A stretch of 32,579 bases of DNA from Haloterrigena salina JCM 13891 (GCF_000337495.1 NZ_AOIS01000011.1:31249-63827), one strand, 5' to 3'; positions 22,496 through 30,083 are shown, counted from the stretch's first letter. Numbers and translations: made by a program. Notes: generated by a model not told the origin, from the sequence alone.

Positions 22496-22870
22496 TCAGT
22501 CAGCCGTCGAGTCGCGACCGCGGACCGATTCGACCTGCATCAGCGGATAGCCGTCCTCCATCTCCATTCGCGTGACGACCTCACAGCCCTCGTAGTCGAC
22601 GACGATTTCGACCTCGAGGAACCGGCCCGTCAGTTCGGTGTAATCGGCCGCCGAGTCGGCGAGTTCGGCCTCGAGCGCCTCGGTTCGGACGTCGACGGTG
22701 ACGTCGGTGCAGTGGGGCTGGTTCTCGATAGCTTCCTCCATCGCCGTCTCGAGGCTGGGTGCGCTGGCCGGCGCGACCGGGGTCCCGGCGAACTGGTGGT
22801 AGAGCGTGCCGAACTTGATGCCGGCCTCGAAACAGGCGGCCTCGGCGTCGGTGGGATCGCTGTCGGTCAT
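22496..22870 (-). CDS. mptD: Archaeal dihydroneopterin aldolase (MptD family)
   Basis: A 124-aa protein of the archaeal MptD family, which cleaves 7,8-dihydroneopterin to 6-hydroxymethyl-7,8-dihydropterin and glycolaldehyde on the way to pterin cofactors. The recognisable motif is AEAACFEAGIKFGTLYHQFA, then GTPVAPASAPSLETAMEEAI and ENQPHCTDVTVDV. Glu and His residues in FEAGIKFGTLYHQF are those expected in the active site. The C-terminal half is a beta sheet (RFLEVEIVVDYEGCEVVTRM). Length is normal for the family. ATG 22870 is the first start. Haloarchaea use such pterins for folate-type cofactors and possibly for molybdopterin-independent roles. Confidence 0.85.
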   Translation of the reverse strand: MTDSDPTDAEAACFEAGIKFGTLYHQFAGTPVAPASAPSLETAMEEAIENQPHCTDVTVDVRTEALEAELADSAADYTELTGRFLEVEIVVDYEGCEVVTRMEMEDGYPLMQVESVRGRDSTAD

Positions 22871-23269
22871 ACGCGGATCCTCGAGTGCGCTCGGGAAGGG
22901 GATTGCGATGCGAGCGGACGACGATCGAGATCCCGTGCGAACGACGAGGAGCACCTTGCGCTCGTGGCAACAGGGAGTCACCACTCCCTCCCCAGCCGAT
23001 TCGCTCGTTCGCAGGCTCACGGCTACGCCGTTCGCCATTCCGCGGCGCGAGGCGCCGCGCTCCGCTCCCTCGCTCATCCCTCGCGCGTAGCCGTCGCCGC
23101 GCCTTCGAATTACTAGGCGCGCCGTCAGCACGCGCCCCCGCAAAGTGGGATCTCGACCGAGTTCGAGACGAGCGCACTGGTCTGTGACTGTTCGGAACGT
23201 ATGCTACTACCGACCGAACTGCCGAGGAACCGCATGGTACTTATCGACGCTTTCCCTTCCACCGAACGA
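22871..23269. other. Intergenic region with two strong hairpins
   Basis: About 400 bases between the MptD-like and dehydrogenase genes without a convincing gene. It holds two perfect short hairpins: AGGGAGT/ACTCCCT with a 4-base loop (22972-22989) and CGCGGCGC/GCGCCGCG with loop GAG (23041-23059). The sequence just right of each is pyrimidine-rich (CCTCCCC; TCCGCTCCCTCG). They could be transcription or RNA-stability elements. The right end (TACTTATCGAC near 23238) may contain the promoter of the downstream dehydrogenase. Confidence 0.55.
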
Positions 23270-24019
23270 ATGGCACAGTCAGTCCTGCTTACGGGGGCTG
23301 CGGGGCGGGTCGGAGAGGCCATCCTCGGCGGCCTCGCGGACGACTACGAGTGGCGGTTGCTGGATCGGGATCCGCCGACGGAGGACTATCCCGGCGAGTT
23401 CGTCGTCGCGGATATCACCGAGGACGAGACTATCCGCGAGGCAATGGAGGGGATCGACGTCGTGCTCCACCTCGCGGGCGACCCCCGAAAGACGGCGCCG
23501 TGGGACAGCGTCCTGACGAACAACATCGACGGGACCCAGACGGTCTTCGAGGCCGCCGTCGACGCCGGCGTCGAGAAGGTCGCTTTCGCCTCCTCGAACC
23601 ACGCCGTCGGCCACTACGAAACCGACGAGCGCACGCCCGAGATGTACCGGGCCGACGACGACTACCTGCTCGACGGGACCGAACAGCCCCGTCCGGGTAA
23701 CCTCTACGGCGTCTCGAAAGTCGCCGGCGAGGCGCTCGGTCGGTACTACCACGACGAGTACGGGATTTCGGTGGTCAACGTCCGCATCGGGAACCTCACG
23801 GAGAACCACCCGCCGATCGACTACGAGCGCGGCCAGGCGATGTGGCTCTCTTACCGGGACTGTGCACACCTCTTCGATCGCTGCATTCAGGCCGACTACG
23901 ACTACGAGATCGTCTACGGTATCTCCGACAACGACCGGAAATACTACTCCATCGAGCGCGCGAAGGAAGTGCTCGGCTACGAGCCACAGGACAACTCCGC
24001 CGCTCACAACGACGACTGA
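23270..24019 (+). CDS. azf: NAD-dependent glucose-6-phosphate dehydrogenase, Azf-like (extended SDR)
   Basis: A 249-aa extended short-chain dehydrogenase. The Rossmann motif LLTGAAGRVGEAIL is at the N terminus, the catalytic Ser is in FASSNHAVGHYE, and Tyr/Lys in LYGVSKVAGEALGRYY. VVNVRIGNLTENHPP and the C-terminal YEIVYGISDNDRKYYSIERA agree with the archaeal zwischenferment (Azf) of Haloferax volcanii, the NAD-dependent enzyme of its oxidative pentose phosphate route, as I recall that sequence. Uronate dehydrogenases and UDP-hexose epimerases share the fold. ATG 23270 is preferred over upstream in-frame codons, which read as non-coding. The gene just downstream is also a sugar-type oxidoreductase. 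Confidence 0.75.
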   Translation: MAQSVLLTGAAGRVGEAILGGLADDYEWRLLDRDPPTEDYPGEFVVADITEDETIREAMEGIDVVLHLAGDPRKTAPWDSVLTNNIDGTQTVFEAAVDAGVEKVAFASSNHAVGHYETDERTPEMYRADDDYLLDGTEQPRPGNLYGVSKVAGEALGRYYHDEYGISVVNVRIGNLTENHPPIDYERGQAMWLSYRDCAHLFDRCIQADYDYEIVYGISDNDRKYYSIERAKEVLGYEPQDNSAAHNDD

Positions 24020-24144
24020 CGGTCGCTGCGAGTCCCTCGAGCGGCACCCCTCTCGAGTAGCCTCCGCCGGCACGCTCGCGGGGAAAACCGGCAACCGAAA
24101 CCGGCGGGCCCCGACGTTTTGGTGTCGGCCGCGTCAGTACGCCC

Positions 24145-25116
24145 ATGGAGTACACGACGCTCGGTTCGACCGGCATGAAAGTCAGTCGCATCGGTCTCGG
24201 CTGCATGAGTTTCGGCAGCGGCCGGGAGTGGATGTTAGACCGCGAGGAGGGCCTCGAGCTCATCGAGCGCGCGATCGACCTCGGGATCAACTTCTTCGAC
24301 ACCGCCAACGTCTACTCCACGGGCGAGTCAGAGGAAATCCTAGGCGACGCCCTCGAGGGGTACGACCGCGACGCGCAGGTCGTCGCGACGAAAGTCTTCG
24401 CCGAGATGGATCCCGACAATCCCAACGCCAGCGGACTCTCTCGAAAGGCGATCGAACAGGAACTCGAGGCCAGCCTCGATCGACTCGGCCTCGAGACGAT
24501 CGACCTCTACCAGACCCACCGCTGGGATTACGACACGCCGATCGACGAGACGCTGCGGGCGCTCGACGACGCCGTCCGCCGCGGGAAGGTGCGCTACGTC
24601 GGTACCTCCTCGATGTGGGCCCACCAGTTCGCCGAGGCGCTGCAGACGAGCGAGCGACTGGACCTCGAGCGCTTCGCGACGATGCAGAACCACTACAACC
24701 TGTTCTACCGAGAGGAGGAACGCGAGATGCTCCCCCTCTGTCAGAAGGAAGGGGTCGGCGTGATCCCGTGGTCGCCGCTGGCCCGCGGCGTGGGCACCCG
24801 TCCGCACGATCGGATCGAGTCGACGACCCGCGGCCAGACGGACCAGTACTTAGAACAGATCCCCTACCTCGAGGGCGGCGGCGAGGAGATCAACGAACGG
24901 GTGCAGGAGCTGGCCGCCGAGAAGGGCGTGACGATGGCCCAGCTCAGCCTCGCGTGGCTGCTCCACAAGGACTGGGTCGACGCCCCCATCGTCGGGACGA
25001 CCAGCGTCGAGCACTTAGAAGAGGCCGTCGAAGCGCTCGAGGTCGATCTCACGGCGTCGGACATCGCCTACCTCGAGGAGCCCTACGAGCCGCTGCCGAT
25101 CGCGGGCCACGAGTGA
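24145..25116 (+). CDS. Aldo/keto reductase
   Basis: A 323-aa NADP-type oxidoreductase with a full active site: Asp52 and Tyr57 in NFFDTANVYSTGES, Lys83 in VATKVFAEM, and His125 in YQTHRWDYD. The start YTTLGSTGMKVSRIGLGCM and the C-terminal IVGTTSVEHLEEAVEALEVD are characteristic of the Tas/YajO-like branch of the superfamily. It is only distantly similar to the other reductase in this window (14040-14897), so it is not a recent duplicate. It follows the Azf-like gene by 125 bases in the same direction, which suggests but does not prove a shared role in sugar or aldehyde metabolism. Confidence 0.9.
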   Translation: MEYTTLGSTGMKVSRIGLGCMSFGSGREWMLDREEGLELIERAIDLGINFFDTANVYSTGESEEILGDALEGYDRDAQVVATKVFAEMDPDNPNASGLSRKAIEQELEASLDRLGLETIDLYQTHRWDYDTPIDETLRALDDAVRRGKVRYVGTSSMWAHQFAEALQTSERLDLERFATMQNHYNLFYREEEREMLPLCQKEGVGVIPWSPLARGVGTRPHDRIESTTRGQTDQYLEQIPYLEGGGEEINERVQELAAEKGVTMAQLSLAWLLHKDWVDAPIVGTTSVEHLEEAVEALEVDLTASDIAYLEEPYEPLPIAGHE

Positions 25117-25148
25117 CCGTCGTGGTCACCGAGCGCGAATAGAACCGA

Positions 25149-25763
25149 TCAGAACAGCCCTTCGACGTCGGATTCGCGGGCCTCGCGCCGGCCGACGTGA
25201 TCCGCGAGTCGCTGGTGAATGAGCCCGCGATGCTCGTCCTCGCGGACGAAATCGAACACCAGCGTGATGAAGCGGCTGTCGTCGTCGCCGGCCGCCAGAT
25301 CCCGTTCGGCGTACTGCCGGGCCGCGTCGACGGGGTCGGCGTCGTACCCCAGTTCGCCGGCGAGGACGGGCGCGGCGATGGCCGTCGGTTCGAACGCGAG
25401 GTCGGCCGGCGCGGGCGCCGTTCCCTCGTGGACGAGTCGGACCGGCGGCCGGCGCTCGACGAGTTCGGGATCGGCCGCCAGCGCCTCGAGGAACGAACGC
25501 ACCGTCGGAAGCCGAACGTCGCGGTAGTCGGCCGGCAACTCGGCGAGGTATTCTCCGGCGCTCTCGGCCAGCCCGACGGCCCCCTTCCAGTTGCGTTCGC
25601 GGGCGTGGACGACTGCCGCCGTAAACTGGATCAACCCGTGGAGCAGTCGCTCGTCGTCGGTGCCGGCCTCGAGATCCAGCCAGTGGTCCTCCCAGGCGTC
25701 GTGGGCGGCGTGGTAGTACCCCGCGTTGTAGATCGCGGCTCCCGCCCGGAACTGGTCGCGCAT
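25149..25763 (-). CDS. DUF309 domain protein
   Basis: A 204-aa soluble helical protein. Residues 5-60 carry the DUF309 signature: AGAAIYNAGYYHAAHDAWED, HWLDLEAGTDDERLLHGLIQ and FTAAVVHARERNWKGAVGLA, where the H-x-x-W/E-x-x-W pattern is invariant. The remainder is an Ala-rich helical extension ending RRPPVRLV...SRFITLVFDFVRED, which is unconserved in appearance. ATG 25763 is chosen; the frame extends to 25862 but its added N-terminal segment (Arg/Gly/Pro-rich) is unlike the family. It is convergent with the aldo/keto reductase gene across 32 bases. DUF309 proteins have no established activity. Confidence 0.82.
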   Translation of the reverse strand: MRDQFRAGAAIYNAGYYHAAHDAWEDHWLDLEAGTDDERLLHGLIQFTAAVVHARERNWKGAVGLAESAGEYLAELPADYRDVRLPTVRSFLEALAADPELVERRPPVRLVHEGTAPAPADLAFEPTAIAAPVLAGELGYDADPVDAARQYAERDLAAGDDDSRFITLVFDFVREDEHRGLIHQRLADHVGRREARESDVEGLF

Positions 25764-26105
25764 ACCCGTCGTAGGGACTCGAGACCTGAGATACTGTCGC
25801 CGGCAAAAACCCGACCGCGGTGGGTGCCGGATACGACCGCCTCCGGCAGGGCGGGCAGACAACTGTAAACTGGGGACACTGATCGACTCGGTACGGTGAT
25901 CAGGTGACGGGACGAGCAGTGAGTCCCCGACCGGTTATGTGCCGCCACCGGTCATGGCGGTACTTGCAACGAGACCGCGGCGGTACATTATTATGGAGCG
26001 GCTTCACCGTCCGTTGACGTGATACAACGACCATAAGGGACCGTTAACTGACTTCTACGGGCCAGTTTCGGGGATCTCGAAACCCTCGCTACGCAGCCGT
26101 TCGTT
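25764..26105. other. Intergenic region of about 340 bases
   Basis: No gene is recognised between the DUF309 gene start and the aminopeptidase end. The stretch is mixed in composition, with A/T-rich patches near 25985-26005 (GGTACATTATTATGG) and 26028-26048 (CCATAAGGGACCGTTAAC). These resemble promoter elements, but no start codon with an extended good frame follows on either strand. Confidence 0.45.
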
Positions 26106-26126
26106 CGAGGAATCTCTGATTCCTCG
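26106..26126 (-). terminator. Perfect hairpin at the aminopeptidase stop
   Basis: CGAGGAATC (26106-26114) and GATTCCTCG (26118-26126) form a nine-base perfect stem with a three-base loop. On the minus strand the hairpin starts at the base right after the aminopeptidase TAG stop (26127-26129). Its exact placement suggests termination or 3'-end stabilisation. It lacks a T tract, so it is not a classical intrinsic terminator. Confidence 0.55.
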
Positions 26127-27209
26127 CTACTCCCACTGAAACCGCCCGTTCCGCTGGACAACCTCGCCGTCGATCTCGAGGCGCGAGTCCTCGCTCATAT
26201 CGGTGATCAGGTCGACGTGGACCGCGGAGTCGTTGCCCGACTCGCCGTCGGGAAGGTTCGCGTCGTAGGCCCGGCCGAGCGCGAGGTGGATCGTGTCGCC
26301 CATCTTCTCGTCGAAGAGGATGTTGTCCGTGTAGCGGTCGATTCCGCGGTTCATCCCGATGCCGAGTTCACCGAGTCGGCGCGCGCCGTCGTCCGTCTCG
26401 AGGATCTCGCCGATCACGTCCGCGCCCTGTTCGGCGTTGTAGTCGACGACCGCGCCGTCCTCGAACGCGAGGCGGACGCCCCGAACCGACTCGCCGCGCA
26501 GCGTCATCGGGACGTCGAAGGTCACCTCGCCCTCGGTGGCGTAGGGTGCAGTGAACACCTCGCCGCTGGGAAGGTTATGCGAATCATATGCGACCGAGGC
26601 GGCGCTGTTGACCGCCGTTCGGTCGTCGATCCGCATGGTGAGGTCGGTTCCGTTCGAGACGAGTCGGACCTCCTCGCCCGCGTCGAGCAGGTCCTTCATC
26701 TGGGCCATCTCCTCGGCCAGCGATTCCCAGTCCCGGAGGATCGCGTCGTAGGCGAACTCCTGGTACTCCTCGTAGGCCATGTTGGCCTGCTGGGCCAGCG
26801 ACCGCGTCGGATGCACCGTCGACACCCAACGGGTTCCGAGCCGCGTCTCCCGAATGTCTTTTCTGGCGTTGTTGTACGCACGGCGCCGCTCGCCCGGCAC
26901 GTCGGCGGTCGCGCTCGTGTTCCGACCGCCGCCGAGCGAGAGGTAGACATCGGCGTGTTCGACGAGCGCGAGTTCGTGGGCAGGGTTCTCGTCGAACTCG
27001 CCCTCGTGGGCGCGGAGGTACGCGCGAGTGATCTCGCCGGAGCTGTAGGTCGAAAGCAGGTTCGCGCCCCGCTCGCCCAGTTTCTCGGCGACTGCGACCG
27101 CGAGTTCGTGGGCGTCGGGACCGACCGAGAGCACGACGTCGTCGCCGGCCTCGACGCGGGCGCTCCAGTCGACCAGTACGTCGGCGTGTTCGCGTACGCG
27201 TTCGTCCAT
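26127..27209 (-). CDS. M29-family metallo-aminopeptidase (thermophilic AmpS type)
   Basis: A 360-aa cytoplasmic aminopeptidase with two metal ions that removes N-terminal residues from peptides. The family motifs are present: the metal-binding Glu in SHNLPSGEVFTAPYAT, the second region GIGMNRGIDRYTDNILFDEK, and the His/Asp ligands in MGDTIHLALGRAY and NDSAVHVDLITDM. The length is close to the 370-410 of bacterial members. The frame opens at ATG 27233, but ATG 27209 (MDERVREHADVLVDWSARVE) has a TATA-like TTTAG centred 26 bases upstream, so it is the likely leaderless start. A hairpin lies directly after the stop. The neighbouring transporter gene ends upstream in the same direction. Confidence 0.9.
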   Translation of the reverse strand: MDERVREHADVLVDWSARVEAGDDVVLSVGPDAHELAVAVAEKLGERGANLLSTYSSGEITRAYLRAHEGEFDENPAHELALVEHADVYLSLGGGRNTSATADVPGERRRAYNNARKDIRETRLGTRWVSTVHPTRSLAQQANMAYEEYQEFAYDAILRDWESLAEEMAQMKDLLDAGEEVRLVSNGTDLTMRIDDRTAVNSAASVAYDSHNLPSGEVFTAPYATEGEVTFDVPMTLRGESVRGVRLAFEDGAVVDYNAEQGADVIGEILETDDGARRLGELGIGMNRGIDRYTDNILFDEKMGDTIHLALGRAYDANLPDGESGNDSAVHVDLITDMSEDSRLEIDGEVVQRNGRFQWE

Positions 27210-27232
27210 ATCGGTCACTCGAGAGCGGCCCA

Positions 27233-27238
27233 CTAAAC
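27233..27238 (-). promoter_or_regulatory. TATA-like box for the aminopeptidase
   Basis: The minus strand has GCGTTTAGTGGG, with its TTTAG core centred about 26 bases before ATG 27209. This spacing decides between ATG 27209 and ATG 27233, because the longer start would fall inside the promoter. Confidence 0.5.
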
Positions 27239-27258
27239 GCTCCTCGTTCGCGGCGCGA

Positions 27259-27996
27259 CTACGCGACGGTCGTCTCCTCCGCCAATTGCTCCTCTCGAGC
27301 GCGCACGAACGAGACGATCGCGTAGACGATCGGCGTGTCGAGGACGGCGATGGCGAGTTTCAGCAGGTACTGCCCGACCATCAGCGCGAGCAGCGCCTCG
27401 ACCGACAGGACGGTGCCGACGCCGAGCACGGCGGGCGCGACGGCGAAGCCGACGGTGACGAAGATGACAGTGTCGATGGCCTGGCTGCTCGCCGTCGACG
27501 CGATGTTTCGCAGCCAGAGCTTCTCTCGACCGGTGTAGTCGCGGATTCGGTGGAAGACGATCACGTCCCAGTTCTGGCTGACGACGTACGCCAGCAGGCT
27601 CCCGAGGACGATATTCGTCGAGGCGCCCAGTACGTCCGCGAACGTCCCGGGGTCGATGCTCAAGTCGGCCGCAGGGGCCGCGATCGTCGACCAGACGAGC
27701 GCGAGGACGACGAAGTTCATCGCGAAGCCGACGTTGACGACCACCTGCGTCGCCCGCCGACCGTACAGTTCGGCGTAACAATCGCTCGCTAAGAACGTCA
27801 GCGCGTAGGCGACGGCCGCGCCGGGAAGAGCGAGCTCGGCGCCGACGATCGGCAGCGACACCGGCAGCGAGAACGCGAGCACCTTCGAGGCCGTCAGCTG
27901 AGCCGTCACCAGGGCCGTCACGAACAGGCCGATCAGCGCCACCTGCGCGATCGTCGGCCCCGGCGGACCCCGTGACTGCGATCGAGAGCGGGACAT
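27259..27996 (-). CDS. Queuosine/archaeosine precursor transporter (VUT/YhhQ family)
   Basis: A 245-aa membrane protein with six or seven helices. Family motifs are visible: TALVTAQLTASKVLAF, the AVAYALTFLASDCYAELYGR signature (T-F-x-x-[SD]-x-x-[AS]-E-x-[YF]-G) and LGSLLAYVVSQNWDVIVFH with LWLRNIASTASSQAIDTVIF. These match the VUT family (YhhQ/QueT type), which imports 7-deazaguanine precursors such as preQ0. In archaea the product is archaeosine in tRNA. ATG 27996 (MSRSRSQSRG) is preferred; upstream in-frame sequence reads as non-coding. A TATA-like GTTTAGG on the minus strand lies about 28 bases upstream. It is upstream of the aminopeptidase gene, 50 bases away, but that gene appears to have its own promoter. 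Confidence 0.9.
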   Translation of the reverse strand: MSRSRSQSRGPPGPTIAQVALIGLFVTALVTAQLTASKVLAFSLPVSLPIVGAELALPGAAVAYALTFLASDCYAELYGRRATQVVVNVGFAMNFVVLALVWSTIAAPAADLSIDPGTFADVLGASTNIVLGSLLAYVVSQNWDVIVFHRIRDYTGREKLWLRNIASTASSQAIDTVIFVTVGFAVAPAVLGVGTVLSVEALLALMVGQYLLKLAIAVLDTPIVYAIVSFVRAREEQLAEETTVA

Positions 27997-28277
27997 GCAC
28001 TGCGCGTATCCGGCGGATCTACCTAAACGATTCGAGACCGACTCGGAGCGACCGTCGAGACGCCCGACGACGCCGTGACACCGACGGATGCGTTCGAGAC
28101 GGTCACATGATTCGGTTGATATCACGATCTATCGATAGCGGTCCGGAACTCCGTCTTTCGAGCCAATTAGCGGAAAGTGGTCAGATAATAGAGTTATTTC
28201 AAACGCCAGGATAATCGGCTGAGATTCGCGTTTTCGGACGATCCGTTTCGGAGATTATCCCGTTTTCGAGAGGACGA

Positions 28278-28297
28278 GTATAACACAACTGTTATAC
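28278..28297 (+). promoter_or_regulatory. Perfect inverted repeat overlapping the cold-shock gene promoter
   Basis: GTATAACA and TGTTATAC form an eight-base perfect inverted repeat with a four-base spacer (CAAC). The repeat ends 26 bases before ATG 28324, and its right arm (GTTATAC) is at TATA-box distance from a leaderless start. It could be an operator covering the promoter, two back-to-back TATA boxes, or both. Confidence 0.6.
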
Positions 28298-28323
28298 GTG
28301 TCGCTCTACTCTCTTTGGTTGCA

Positions 28324-28518
28324 ATGGCGAAAGGAAACGTTGATTTCTTCAACGACACAGGCGGCTACGGTTTCATCGATACTGAGGACGCGGACGAGGA
28401 CGTTTTCTTCCACATGGAAGACGTTGGCGGCCCGGACCTCGAGGAAGGCACAGAGATCGAATTCGACATCGAACAGGCCCCCAAGGGCCCCCGCGCCACC
28501 AACGTCACCCGCCTGTAA
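28324..28518 (+). CDS. cspA: Cold-shock domain protein
   Basis: A 64-aa single cold-shock domain, the OB-fold RNA/ssDNA chaperone. The RNA-binding motifs are intact: GGYGFIDTED (RNP1, normally KGFGFI) and DVFFHMED (RNP2, VFVHF). It begins MAKGNVDFFNDTG and ends with PKGPRATNVTRL, as in haloarchaeal Csp proteins. It is markedly acidic, unlike bacterial CspA, as usual for haloarchaea. The frame extends to 28315, but ATG 28324 is the natural start and lies at leaderless distance from a TATA-like box inside the upstream inverted repeat. Single gene. Confidence 0.93.
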   Translation: MAKGNVDFFNDTGGYGFIDTEDADEDVFFHMEDVGGPDLEEGTEIEFDIEQAPKGPRATNVTRL

Positions 28519-28880
28519 TACGGCTTCTTGCGTTCGGTAACGGGTTTCACATTCGACTATACATTCTTCGGTAGGCTTCATCGGATAGCGGTAGCGCCCG
28601 TCGTTCGCCGACCGGAGTTAGCGCTCGTGTCTGAATCTAAATAGAGTTTCGCTAACTGGTAGTTCACTATCGGTCATATTCGGAGCCCCAGTCGGCCGGT
28701 CGGTTCGATTCGAGAGCGGGCGGCGGGTTTCAGGTGTGTCACTTGTAGCCACCCCTTACTGCCAGGGACCGATCCAATTCGTCCGCTTATCTGAGTTAGT
28801 CCCCCGAAACGACCGAGAAACAGTTGATACGCGAACGATAACAAATAGTCGAACAGTCCGTGTGTCGGTGTGGTTGCAAA
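28519..28880. other. A/T-richer intergenic region of about 360 bases
   Basis: No gene is recognised here. The stretch is unusually A/T-rich for this genome, with a 7-base inverted pair GTTAGCG/CGCTAAC (about 28616 and 28650) separated by CTAAATAGAG, and ACGATAACAAATAG near 28837-28850. The latter is about 35 bases upstream of the PadR-like gene and is its likely promoter. Confidence 0.45.
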
Positions 28881-29153
28881 ATGGACGATCTGACCGGATT
28901 TCAACGCGATCTTCTGTACGTGATCGCCGGAGCCGACCAGCCGTCTGGCCAAGAAGTCAAAGACGAAGTCGAGAAGTATTACAACAGTGAAATCAATCAC
29001 GGCCGGCTGTATCCTAATCTCGACACGCTCGTCAACAAAGAGCTCGTCGAGAAAGGGCAGCTCGATCGGCGAACGAACTACTACGCCATCAGCGACGACG
29101 GGCGGTCGGCGATCGAACAGCGCCGCGAGTGGGAACGGCAGTACATCGACTGA
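28881..29153 (+). CDS. PadR-family winged-helix regulator
   Basis: A 90-aa DNA-binding protein: MDDLTGFQRDLLYVIAGADQ (helix 1), PSGQEVKDEVEKYYNSEINH (recognition helix region), GRLYPNLDTLVNKELVEKGQ, then LDRRTNYYAISDDGRSAIEQ (wing). The GRLYPNLDxLVxxGLVxK and RTNxYxIT pattern is that of PadR/PhoU-type small regulators in haloarchaea. It lacks the C-terminal helical dimerisation domain of the larger PadR group, so it is the short type. ATG 28881 is chosen over the upstream frame beginning at 28860. It lies alone, and no target is obvious. Regulation of the adjacent HalOD1-like or cold-shock gene is possible but unsupported. Confidence 0.85.
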   Translation: MDDLTGFQRDLLYVIAGADQPSGQEVKDEVEKYYNSEINHGRLYPNLDTLVNKELVEKGQLDRRTNYYAISDDGRSAIEQRREWERQYID

Positions 29154-29311
29154 CCGTCTCCTAACTCCCAGTTCTGAACCGCACGCGCGCCGCGGGGGCT
29201 CGACGAGCGCCGCTTGTCGGTCCTCTCAAGGCGCCGTGGCACGCAGGACGGTCGCCGAGCCTCGAGTCCCGGCCACTCCCGGCCCGCTCGGGCTCGGCGT
29301 TTCGGCCGCGC

Positions 29312-29599
29312 TCACACGTCAGTGACCCGTATCTCGATCTCGTCGCCGACGTCGTGAAGCGAGACGTGCGTGCCATCGATCACGAACGAAACCGTCGTCG
29401 CCGCGTTCTGGTTGAACCGAAACAGTCGCTCGAGAGCGTCCGGGTTGATGATCTCGTACAGCGTGAAATCCGCCTCCACGAGGTCGATATCCTGATGGGC
29501 CTCGATCGCCCCCAGCACGGCCTCGCTCAGCGTCCGGTCCTCGTCCGGACTGAACGTCGTGTCGCCACTTCCCTGATAGGTTTGATTGTCGGTAGACAT
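29312..29599 (-). CDS. HalOD1-like output-domain protein
   Basis: A 95-aa protein made of one domain. Residues 25-92 read TLSEAVLGAIEAHQDIDLVE, ADFTLYEIINPDALERLFRF and NQNAATTVSFVIDGTHVSLH. This resembles the haloarchaeal output domain HalOD1, with its pattern of a helix, LYDxIDPDALDxLF and VSFxYxGxxVxV. HalOD1 proteins are often fused to, or encoded near, signalling proteins and are proposed to be output modules. Here it stands alone, convergent to the PadR-like regulator. ATG 29599 is preferred; the upstream extension to 29638 reads as Thr/Asp-poor non-coding sequence. Its molecular function is unknown. Confidence 0.8.
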   Translation of the reverse strand: MSTDNQTYQGSGDTTFSPDEDRTLSEAVLGAIEAHQDIDLVEADFTLYEIINPDALERLFRFNQNAATTVSFVIDGTHVSLHDVGDEIEIRVTDV

Positions 29600-29949
29600 G
29601 GATGGGATGCAACGCCCGTCGTACGTAAACGTCTCCACGGCACCTGCCTGCCCCGTTGCGATCGGTGATATGGGTCGGAGCCGACAATTCGGACGACCGG
29701 CGACCGTGAATGAAGGATGGAGAGTACAGGTATATTCACTCTGATAGTTACACGAGTCTCCCGGAACGCGCTTTCAGACCTCTCCATTTTGATAGCGTTA
29801 GTTGAGATTCAGTTTTTGCAACTGTTTATTATAGCCCATATAAGCGCTAACGGACCCGAAGTACGCCGACGGCTCGCTTCGCTCGCGTGCTGTGACTTCT
29901 CGGATTCGAACCGTCAGTGCGTAATCGATTCACTCCTCACGTCCGTTCG
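29600..29949. other. Intergenic region left of the tRNA-Met repeats
   Basis: About 350 bases without a gene. It includes an A/T-rich patch at 29815-29845 (TTTTTGCAACTGTTTATTATAG) and a third, degenerate copy of the tRNA-Met T arm (CGGATTCGAACC, 29901-29912), preceded by GGCTCGCTTCGCTCGCG. No start codon with good coding character follows the A/T-rich patch. Confidence 0.5.
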
Positions 29950-30083
29950 TCGCAGAATCGATGGGCCCTGACGGATTCGAACCTCGGTCGGAGCGAAGCT
30001 CCTCCCTGCTTCGAATCCGCAGGGGTCATTCCGTGCTGCTCGCGTCTGCTCGCAGAATCGATGGGCCCTGACGGATTCGAACC
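29950..30083 (-). repeat. tRNA-Met 3'-end direct repeat, exact 34 bases
   Basis: The 34 bases at 30050-30083 (12 bases of trailer plus the last 22 of tRNA-Met) recur exactly at 29950-29983, exactly 100 bases apart. An inverted copy of the T arm (TTCGAATCCG, 30010-30019) lies between them, next to the inner hairpin GGAGC-GAA-GCTCC. A third partial copy of the T arm is at 29901-29912. The copy is not a second tRNA because only the 3' end is present. Confidence 0.88.

Noticed and set aside
22972-23059. CRISPR-like spacing of palindromes
   Set aside because: The two palindromes differ in sequence and there is no repeated unit with spacers.
28674-29000. Minus-strand frame with hydrophobic end (108 codons)
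   Set aside because: It overlaps the well-supported PadR-like gene on the other strand, and the hydrophobic stretch comes from reading that gene backwards.
29950-29983. Second tRNA-Met gene
   Set aside because: Only the 3' 22 bases and trailer are repeated; no anticodon arm, D arm or 5' acceptor is present.
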